Assembly (NCBI GenBank): GCA_020205615.1
Contig: CM035168.1
Coordinates: forward strand, 8,374,237-8,438,236
Origin: Panax quinquefolius
Taxonomy: Eukaryota; Streptophyta; Magnoliopsida; Apiales; Araliaceae
DNA length: 64,000 nt
Direction: 5' to 3'
A program made the position numbers and the translations under genes. The first letter of the stretch is position 1. Each line of letters opens with the position of its first letter. The notes beneath the pieces are model-generated. The model made no database searches. It saw nothing but the letters and a program-made list of their open reading frames with translations, and was not told the origin of the DNA. This document shows positions 12,511 to 21,692 of the stretch, piece by piece.

Positions 12511-13497
12511 GTAAGTATTGTTATTCTCCCCATATTTTCCATGTTATCTGTTGTTACTTTCTTGAGTCTTATCCAGAACTATGTATGCTATTCGAATTTT
12601 TTTTCAGTTTCTTTTTTCTTGATTATATATATGTATTTTTTTCTCCCCCTGATTAAATATATACATGAATAAAATTCTTTTGATCTCAATCTGATACTCT
12701 TTCTTTGAAGACGTGCAGAGTAGGACTAAAAATTTGTATTTATATTTTTCTGTTACTTTAGTATTCATTTTTACCTTTGTTGCTTTAGGTGACTAACACT
12801 TCCAATGGGTGACAGAATCATGGTTTATTTGTAGTCATTTTATTGTGTATGAAGGTTGGATTCAAACTTTTGTTGAAAAGGATGTCACTGAGATAGCAAA
12901 GCAATTGGTTAGGATTCCCGTAGTCATTTCAATTATTATCTTAACTTTTCTGTTTGATACAAAATTTTCCATATAAGATATTAGATATATCTCCATTTGA
13001 GCACATTTTCTAGTTTCACCTGAACTATGATTTTTATACCATTTTTTGTCCAGGTTGAGCTAGTCAAGTTAGTAAGACATCAGTTTTCAGCATCTCATAA
13101 CTTGGAGTCTACAGGGGTTCCTTAAACCAATTTGTATGGCTAACAGTGACTTGTGTATCTAATTTATTGATATTTCTTATATACTCGTTCACTTGAGTCT
13201 AATTTCCCTAAACTATTGAATTATGTTCTACATGACCTCTCTGTCAAACTATACTCTTCTCTGTGAATGCTTCGAACTGTTCTCCTTAAGAAAGCAGGGA
13301 AAGGGGTACTGCCATACCACATCTTTACATTTTTTTATGTGCCTTGTGCTTTATTGAAGGAGAAATCACCTAAATTGGGGATTTTTGATCGTCTATAAAT
13401 ATTGAAGTGTCAGGTTAATAAATTTCTGCTACAAATGGATCAAGTACCTCAACATCAGCTGCTCATAGTAGTGAAATTTTGGCTGATGATGAGCTCG
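12511..13497 (+). other. Rest of the CACTA-like insert: AT-rich, with two or three exon-like pieces
   Basis: Mostly intron-like AT-rich sequence. Short open pieces with coding flavour occur at about 12850-12910 (FVEKDVTEIAKQLV), 13060-13120 (ELVKLVRHQFSASHNLES) and 13425-13495 (SATNGSSTSTSAAHSSEIL). None fits CCT8 as I know it and I do not recognise them. They may come from another captured gene. Confidence 0.3.
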
Positions 13498-14370
13498 ACA
13501 TCAGCTACCACGTTTGCTTTTCTAAGATGGTTTTGAATGGTATAATTGTAATCTTTCAATAGCTCGAGCCAACGTCGTTGTCACATGTTGAGTTCCTTCT
13601 GGGTGAAGAAATATTTGAGGCTTTTATAATCTGTATAGATCTCCACCTTCTTCCCATACAGGTAATGCCTCCAAATTTTTAGTGCAAAAATGACTGCTGC
13701 CAACTCTAGATCATGAGTAGGATAATTACTCTCATATTCTTTGAGTTGTCGTGAGTCATAGGCTATGAATTTCCCATGTTTCATGAGAACACATCCTAAC
13801 CCTCTGCTTGAAGCATCGTTGTAGATGACAAATCCCTCCGAACCAGATGGTATTGTCAGAACAGGTGCTGAAATGAGTCTTCTCTAAAGTTCTTGAAAAC
13901 TCTTCTCACATTCCTCGCTCCAACCGAATTTTGTATCTTTTCGAGTCAGCTGAGTTAATGGAGTAGCGATTCAAGAAAATCCTTCCATGAATCTCCGATA
14001 ATAACCAGCTAAGCCTAGAAAGCTACGCACTTCGGTCACTAACTTAGGTTTCTCCTAGCTTTGTATTTCTTTAATCTTCATTGGGTCAACAGATATTCTA
14101 TTATTTGATATCACGTGCCCAAGAAATGCTACTTTCTCAAGCCAGAACTTGCACTTCTTCAACTTGCCGTATAACTTGTTTTCACGAAGCTTTTGGAGTA
14201 TCATCCTTAAGTGTTGCTCATGATCTTCACAGCTTTTGGAGTATATGAGGATGTCATCAATAAAGACAACCACAAAATGATCCAAATATTCCTTGAATAC
14301 TCGGTTCATCATATTCATGAAGGAAGCAGGAGCATTAGTCAATCTAAAAGACATGACTAGGAATTCGTAA
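13498..14370 (-). pseudogene. Element B RNase H and reverse transcriptase, frameshifted
   Basis: Minus-strand frames: 14354-14055 is the palm of reverse transcriptase with the catalytic motif [11 protein letters not shown] and downstream [17 protein letters not shown]; 13784-13581 is RNase H with [14 protein letters not shown] and the later [10 protein letters not shown]. Between them (14050-13790) the frame is broken. Order and motifs are those of Ty3/gypsy pol. The RNase H end abuts the CACTA-like insert near 13498. Confidence 0.88.
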
Positions 14371-15212
14371 TGCCCGTACTAAGTTCTGAAAGCAGTCTTT
14401 GGAATGTCATCGGTTTTAATCTTTAACTGATGATATCCGGAAAGAAGGTCGATCTTTGAAAAGAATTTAGCTCCTTGCAACTGGTCAAACAGGTCATCAA
14501 TGCGAGGTAACGGGTACCTATTTTTTTATGGTGACATGATTTAACTTCCGATAATCAATACAAAGTCGCATACTTCCATCTTTCTTCTTTACGAATAGAA
14601 CAGGAGCACCCCAAGGAGACGTGATTTACGAAATGAAACTGATGTCTAACAATTCTTACAGTTGGGTCTTTAACTTCTGAAGTTCAATAGGAGACATTCG
14701 ATATGGGATTTAGAAATGGGTTTTGTACTAGGTTCAAGGTCGATACAAAATTCAATTTTACGCTCTGGGGGTAGGTTAGGAAGTTCTTCAGGGAATACGT
14801 CAGGAAATTTATTAACAATAGAAATATCATTCAAATTTGACGTATTTTTGTTTAAATCTGTGACATGGGCTAATAAAACTTGACATCCGTTTTTCAATAA
14901 ACGAATAACTCTATTGCTTGATATGACAGTGATTGACTTTAGTGGTTTGGTTGCTTGAATTCTCATAATAGGTTGGTTAGGAATATGAAAGCTAACAACC
15001 TTACAAAAATAATCAATTTTAGCATAATGAGTAGTTAACCAATCAATTCTTAAAATCACATCGAATGCAAGTATTTTCAAAGAGATAAGATCGACAGGTA
15101 ACGTGCGATTGTCGATTTGAATCAAACAGAACTTATAAACAGTGGATATAATGATGGTTTCGCCCAACGGAGTTTCAACAGATAAGTCAAAGTCTAATTT
15201 TTCTGAAGTCAA
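14371..15212 (-). pseudogene. Element B protease C-terminus and RT N-terminus
   Basis: The frame 15212-14670 begins in the retropepsin-like protease. It includes FDVILRIDWLTTH (usually ILGMDWL in this family) and continues through the linker to the RT start (KPISKSHIE). 14669-14371 continues RT (fingers region, DYR- and SPWG-type motifs in broken frames). Key residues differ from family consensus, which fits slow decay. Confidence 0.82.
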
Positions 15213-15214
15213 AT

Positions 15215-15519
15215 TTAAACGTTGAGCGTAAGTAGGAGAATAAAAGAATGGATAGAACCGATATTAAATAAGGTATAAACTTCGCAAGAGTTTATGATTA
15301 GCTTACCCGTGATAACCTCGTTCGGGTTCCTCGCTTTTTGGGAGGTCACGACAAACGCTCTCCCTTGAACTACCGGTTTTGATTTCTTTGGGATGGCATT
15401 TGGTGTCAATATCCCAACTGGACTTGGCTTCACTGCACGACAAAATCGAGCTAGGTGACCTTTTCTTTCGCAATTGTAACACGCTTTGGACTGCTGCGTA
15501 CAGTTTGGACCATACTTAT
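15215..15519 (-). pseudogene. Element B gag zinc knuckle and protease active-site region
   Basis: Holds CYNCERKGHLARFC, a CCHC knuckle, followed by the protease start. The active-site triad is corrupted: LFNIGSIHSF stands where retropepsins of this family have LFDIGSTHSF, so the catalytic Asp is Asn. Most of gag upstream is absent, replaced by a MITE-like remnant at 15520-15684. Confidence 0.8.
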
Positions 15520-15684
15520 TAAATATATAGAGAGAATTAGAATAAGAAAAGTATAAGATATTTAATGCTACGGGCATAATAGGAAAAAAATATGTAAAAG
15601 TTTGGTTATTAAAAGAAAGTGGACATTTAACATGGGACTACCCAAAATAGTAATAAGGACTTTTATCATGGGACGGATGGAGTA
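15520..15684 (-). repeat. Stowaway-like MITE remnant
   Basis: The minus strand from 15684 reads tactccatccgtccc, the hallmark terminus of Stowaway (Tc1/mariner) MITEs including the TA target, followed by an AT-rich body. The matching other end is not visible, so it is truncated. It replaces the gag body of element B. Confidence 0.6.
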
Positions 15685-15794
15685 ACAAATAAACTTAGGT
15701 AGGTTATATTAGCAAAGGATTTACCCGTCTCACCCCTCCTAGTTCAAGTCTCAAATCTCAGCCAGGGATCATATCCCTAATCTTTTATACCAAT
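15685..15794 (-). other. Element B leader and degenerate primer binding site
   Basis: Matches the leader between primer site and gag of elements A and C ('gggatatgatc' type sequence on the minus strand). The primer site has decayed to TGGTATAAAAGA (about 15782-15793). Confidence 0.7.
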
Positions 15795-17721
15795 TGCGGC
15801 GCCCCTAAAATATGTATACATCATCCATTCCAAGTCGCCAAATACATGGTACAAAATACAACTACAACTTAATTATACAACTGTCGTGTAAAATACGAAA
15901 AAATATAGCTGAGAGTTTTAACACGAATATTGTCTTCTAGACAATATCCAAACTCAAATTCAATCTCGTTACAATTATTATGACATTATTTCACATAATA
16001 GTGCGGACTACTAAAACAACCATCTGAACTATCAATCCATTCCCCGACTAGTCCCAGCTATATTCTCATTTCCTGAAGAGGACAGTGAAAGAAAAGGGTG
16101 AGCTCAACTAGCCCAGTAAGAAATATTATGACTAAGATAATGTAGAATAAATTATCGTTAGCCTTCAACAGTATAAAAACTGATAGAATACAATAGACAA
16201 CAAGTTTTAGATCAACAACTGCAGCGGAATAAGCAATCCATTAGAAGAATCAAGTAGAGCATGATATCTACTATCTTCTATGATTTAAAAGTTTATCATA
16301 AATTTTATCGCTGAGACTCAACAAAAAAAATAATCCACATCACTGACTTATCCATGCACTACAAGCCAAGAATATTCATTAGTATCACGACTACAAATTA
16401 TCCATGCACTACGGGCCAAGGATATTCGTGTTTTCATCAATGGTCATAAACATGCCAAACAACAATTCATCTTTGCACCATTGGCCGAAGAGAACGCATG
16501 GTCATGATTATACCACCAACTGTCCACCAATGCATTACGGGCCAATGAGGACTTTTACCACATCATTTGTAACATTACAGGTCATAATTACACCGAATAA
16601 TCCCTGATCATAATCATACCAATCCACAGTTCATCTATGCACTACAGGCCAAAGATGACTTTTATCACAATATAAGTATAAGGATGATGACAATGATATA
16701 AGCATTAATCAAACGAAATCAAGAATAAATATTAAAGACTTTAAATTTTCCAGAGTTTAAAAATATACAAATTGTTAATATGATACGGCTTTGTGGAGTA
16801 AAATTCAAGAATAATATTTTATCAAAAATGATTTGGACAGAAAAGAAATTAATTTTTGTTATGAATAGTACCACGGGTGAATAGTATCCCGTAAATAGTA
16901 CTTTGTGAATAGTACCCGTACGTATGAATAGTACCGTACATATGAATAGTGTCGTACGTATGAATAGTGTCGTATAAATAAATAGTACCCATTAATAGTA
17001 CTTCGACATTAAAAGCTTAAAAATGAACAAGAATGTTCAGAAAAATATCTTTTTGAAACGATACTAGATGAAGCGCAAATTTCAATGATATTCAACTAAT
17101 TTCAAGTAGTATAGAAGCAATAATACAACAAAATAAGTATAATTCAGAATCTGAAACGAAATAATATTACTTACATATTACAGAGTATGGAAGAAAATAT
17201 TATTTATTACGAATATTGAACAAAAATAACCTCCCTTACAACTAGTGAACGAAAATAATATTCCTTACGAATATTAAACGAAGATAATATTCCTTATGAA
17301 TATTAAACAAATATAATATTTCTTGCGAATATGAAAAATAATATCGTAAGCGAATATGAAATAAAAGAGAACTCAAAGCTTAAAAAGAGAGTAATTCTGA
17401 CTGGTATATCGGATATATTCTTGAAGAAAACTTTCACTATTTTATACACTCAAAGCTTCCTTAAACTCTAAAGAAATACGCTCAATATTATAGAAGAAGA
17501 ATTCTCTGATTCTGGTGTGATTTTTATTTCTAAACTGAGCATCCTATTTATAGGAGAAGGGAATGATACTATTTAGAAAATAAAATTACAATTTGCATGA
17601 GGGAAGAATCACTGGTATGATGAATTAAATAAAATTTTTAGATTTTACTATGCAGATACTATGCAAACACTATACATAATAAAATATAATATATTCTATT
17701 TTTTATAAAAAAACAAAACTT

Positions 17722-17769
<48 letters not shown>

Positions 17770-18610
17770 AAGAAAAATCACCCGTGACTTTCAATTTTTT
17801 CTCCCCCTCATTTCATTTTTCTTTCACACGTGGGCCCCATATATATATATATATATACTAAATAACTTTCTACCGATTATTTTAAAAAATGGGTAAATAG
17901 GGGTACATATAATAAGCAAAATTACAACAAATACTTCATAAAATTTCCTCAATATTTTTAACAACATTTATTCATCATTATTATAGCTCGCAATATTAGC
18001 AACTAGATCGTTCCTAGGAAAGAGGGGGCTTTCCGATAAGGATTTCTCCCTATTAGCACGTAATTAGGTGATCAAACCCTTTTCCTCGACAGAACTTTCT
18101 AGACATTGTTAATTATGCAAATAATAATATGTATAACTTGTCATCTTAATTATTGATTTAATAATATAAAATACAGTGACAATAATTGAATCAATAACGT
18201 GAGATACTATGCAACAATTACTGTGGCAATAATTAAAATAAACTAAGTGACTTCTCACGTAAGCATCAATAATCAATATCGTGTGCTACTATGCAACTAC
18301 GCGTATTACTGTACTTTTATCACTGGGTATTTCAACAGTTAACGGTAAAACTTTTGTCGTTATTTTTATAAAAAGATATTTCTATCATTTTCTAACTCCG
18401 ACGGTAATTCCGTTGTGGGGTCCACCAATGATTGCTCCGTTGTACGAATATTCCCCGACCGATCGAATATTTTATAACCACTTGCTTACTTTACAAAATT
18501 TATAAACATTATCCACAACTATAACATTATATCAAATCCACACCATAATACTCAAAAAAAAAAAATCAAAAAAAATTAATCTCTATTCATAAAATTTGGG
18601 GTTTTATACA
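15795..18610 (-). mobile_element. Gypsy element B, 5' LTR
   Basis: A 2.8-kb LTR. On the minus strand it runs from TGTATAAAACCCC (18610, decayed from TGTAAGACCCC) to GGGGCGCCGCA (15795). TATA box at about 17543-17553 (minus strand). Internal features: GAATAGTA-type repeats at 16860-17000, an AATATTCCTTACGAATATTAAA-like repeat at 17220-17350, and a (TA)n run at 17729-17764. It pairs with 7129-9056. Confidence 0.87.
17729..17764. repeat. (TA)n microsatellite
   Basis: About 18 TA units inside the element B LTR. A shorter TA run lies at 17837-17857 and another at about 8248-8268 in the paired LTR. Confidence 0.95.
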
Positions 18611-20108
18611 ACATTTATTTTAACTTTTCTCATTTTAGTATAATATAACCCAGAAGAAAAAATAGACAATTTTTTTAATATGAGCTTCTGGCCTGATACT
18701 ATTGAAGTAATATAAAGAAATTCTTCACTATCTTCATTATTGGTTTCAATATAATAACCATTATAATGTATATCCTTAAAGCTGAACAAATTTTTGCTTA
18801 TCTCAGAATAATATAAAGAATCATCAATACAATGTTTTTGTGCCCTTTGACAATATTATAATCGCTCTTCGAGAGACTTTAATTAAGTTTGATGAATAAT
18901 CGCTCTTCAAGAGCCTTAAATTAAGTTTGATGAGCTTCTAGCCCATACATCTTTATATATACAAAAACATAAATTTAACTTTATTACTTGAAACATAAAT
19001 AAAATATATAATAAAAATATATATTATAATATCATAATACAATGAAATAAAAATAATTAATTGGCATGAACATTTCTATGAACATCATTAAGAAAATCAT
19101 AGACATCAAAATTAGTTATATCCACTCCATTTGAAAAGTCAAAATAATTCATAGGATCTTCAGGATCATTATGATCAATAAAGTTTATTTCAATTCTATT
19201 TCTTTTTTTTTTATGGAGTCTTGGTACAAATTTATCAAATGTTTAGAAGTACAACATGTACATTCTCTTTTCTATATTAATTGTTCCTTTCACGCTCACG
19301 ACCACAACCATAATTTCCACTATGTTTATCAAATGAGGTTCCATTCACTTTAGGGAATGGAGTATAACCGGTTGGACGAGATTGATAATTTTTCAGCAAA
19401 AACTCATTATTTGTTCAGCCACTAGAAGAAATGATATCACTTCTAGGAATATAATTTTCTTTATCGTTTCAGGGAATATATTATGAACTTACACTCACAA
19501 TTTTGCTACTGTAGAAGCATATTCGAGAATGAAATATAGTAAAAAAAAAAATTCTAACATGTCTTTATCAATATTTTTTTTCATGGAGATGATAGTGAAT
19601 AAAAATAATTGATTTTGCATGATCCTACAAGGATGCATGTTTGTCAATCTTAATTACATATCCAAAGTTATCTTGATATCAGTATCAAGAGTCCATGACA
19701 AGTAATTCTTTCTCGATATATATCAAGGAAAACAAATTCAAATTCATAAGATTTGACATATATATAAATATATAAATACGTAACAAATTAAATAACTAAG
19801 TATAAATTTATAAGAAGACAATAAAAATATTTACCATTCTCTAGTCACTTTCAAAGTGGGAGAATTGGGAGGTGAAATGATTATTTGTTTATACTAATAT
19901 TACTACATCACAAAAGTAGTGTACTTACGTAATTTGTATTCTCAGAAATTTCAGAGTTGTCCATTATCATTATTGTCTCATGCGTCTTTTGTTAAACAAA
20001 ATGTTTATATGTATATTAAATTTAATTGTAATGAAACAATACTTACAGTGAGTTGAGAGAACCTTTTTTTTTCTTCCCAAAATTAGGTAGAGAATCGTAC
20101 TGATAACG
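18611..20108 (-). pseudogene. Ty1/copia gag-pol relic
   Basis: Minus-strand coding relics. 18789-18604 encodes a stretch with IETNNEDSEEFLYITS and KKLSIFSSGLYYT, which resembles the gag/pre-integrase region of plant copia elements. 19460-19250 encodes a gag-like piece (SRPTGYTPFPKVNG) followed by an Arg/Gly-rich patch. Frames are short and interrupted. The region is directly preceded (on the minus strand) by the LTR at 20109-20397, so gag is at the expected place. A direct repeat (about 38 bp, 18857-18895 and 18897-18935, 'aatcgctcttc..agagcctt') is also present. The rest of the element is cut off by element B. Confidence 0.6.
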
Positions 20109-20397
20109 TGTTATAAAAGATTACAAAAATTAAGAACAAAGATGATTAATGAAAAGAGAGCATTCTCATTGTAATTTCATGTATCTCCTCCATCCTCTTG
20201 ACAATACTTCTATTTATAAGCACATGTACATAAATACTTGGAAGTTTCAAAACTCATAGGTTATAAGAGTTTCAAAGCTTAAAGGATGTGAGAGTTACAA
20301 AACTCAAAGGTCATTACAATAAAGAGGGGTAAGAATGTATCTAGGCATGGATAGGAATGTATCTAGACATTCACACATTATGTATAATTTTATAACA
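20109..20397 (-). mobile_element. Ty1/copia 5' LTR
   Basis: A 289-bp LTR with short inverted ends TGTTATAAAA..TTTTATAACA. A TATA-like TATAAATAG (minus strand, about 20211-20220) lies inside, and a short TCTAGATACATTCCTATCC-type repeat occurs near its start. The bases just past it on the minus strand (ACGTTATCAGTACGA, about 20093-20107) fit the primer-site region common in plant copia elements. Confidence 0.75.
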
Positions 20398-21246
20398 GAT
20401 TTCAATTATTTTTTTGTTCAAAAATGTCTCAAATAATATAGCATTGGATATAACAAATGGTAATTTACGACAGTAAATTTGAGACAAGAATTTATACACC
20501 AAACATTACCCAAATTTGAAACTAGAGAATAAGGCTCAAAGAAAGGGTAATACAGATAGACTGTCCATTTTTGATAGACGCATTTGGCCATAGTGTTAAT
20601 TTCTCCACAAATGTTTCACGATCATGATATTATTGCTGAACCATTAAATTGAGTTGGGGTTGGGGTTGGGGTTGGGAGGAGGGGGGAAATATTCAATAGA
20701 TCCTACTCAATGAATGTTCATTCAAGAGCAATTACCTACCCACCCACCCACAGGTGGATTTTTCATGCACAAGCTATTTTAGTGCCAAAAGTTAAAAGAA
20801 ACATAAAATGAATTCAATGTAGTTTAATGAGGGTAGACAGGGCTCCAGGCTGTCCAGCTTCTGCATGCTATGCTCAACCATAACTTCAGTGAACAAATTA
20901 GTAGAAAAGATAAAAAGGACAGAGAGACTCAAATGTCAGATGAAAGACATAGGATTCTACATTTCTGTATTTAAAAGAACTTTGGGTTTATTATCATTTT
21001 TGGAAATAAACTGCTTTTAAAATAAACTATTGCAAGACGAACAAGATTCTTAAGCGTGATCTAAAGCCAGCAGATAAACAAGCAGTTAGAACCTTGTCAA
21101 TTTACTAGGAAAATGAATTCCCGGCAATCTTTAAGAAAAACAAAGCTAAAATTGCAACAATTTAAATGTAACAAAGTTGGTCCAGAGTATTACTACAAGG
21201 CAAGGGGTATCATTAATTTCCAGGGGAAAATTTCCCTCTAAACCAT
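20398..21246. other. Intergenic DNA downstream of the CSLC gene
   Basis: No coding signal. Contains a G-rich run at 20654-20690 with four GTTGGGG units followed by GGAGGAGGGGGG, and a short CCCACCCACCCAC run at 20738-20750. The rest is unremarkable AT-rich sequence. Confidence 0.7.
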
Positions 21247-21692
21247 TTAAATTTCTGAAATCAATATGCACATTTTGAAGCAGAGAAGATGGCGGTGATC
21301 ATAAAGACTAGTGCTTGAAAACTGCACTACTACTAGATGATCAGTAACTAATTTACGTGTTGCTTTTTTGAACAACAAATTTCTTCTTACAAAAGAATAG
21401 ACTATAAAAACAAAAGAATAACCAAAGGAAAGAACTATCAGAGTAGGAAAAAAATTCATAAAAATATTAACGAACATCACCGCTGCGTATGGCTTTAGGC
21501 TACCTCCATTGTGCAGCGATTCTTAAGCCCTTTAAACACTTGGAGCTGGTGGAACTGGAATTGGGATCGGTAACCCAATTTTCACCCAACACGAGCAGTG
21601 TTCACTTTCCGCGGTATCTTCAAATTCAGTATCTGCCAGCCGAGATGGCATTTCTTTACAATGTACTCCCTACAAAGCCTACTGATCTTCCT
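21247..21692 (-). other. Probable 3' UTR of the CSLC gene
   Basis: Non-repetitive sequence directly after the CSLC stop. Short open frames on both strands have no recognisable content. The extent of the UTR is an inference because the cleavage site cannot be read with certainty. Confidence 0.4.

Larger units (their letters stand above)
10531..13497 (+). mobile_element. CACTA-like (En/Spm) transposon fragment with captured gene pieces
   Basis: The insert interrupts the element B polyprotein. Its left end reads CACTAGTACAAAA, a typical plant CACTA terminus, followed by subterminal repeats of the type 'aaaaacgttat' and 'aacatttttt' (10550-10720). Inside are exons of CCT8 (11225-12510) and other exon-like pieces. 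No transposase is visible. The right terminus is not clear: 'catagtagtg' near 13476 only weakly resembles a CACTA end, no 3-bp target duplication is seen, and some of B is lost at the junction. It is therefore called CACTA-like, probably a gene-carrying non-autonomous copy that lost its right end. Confidence 0.6.

Noticed and set aside
13465..13480. Right end of the CACTA-like element at 'catagtagtg'
   Set aside because: It matches the left terminus at only a few bases, no 3-bp duplication is present, and B sequence does not resume directly after it.
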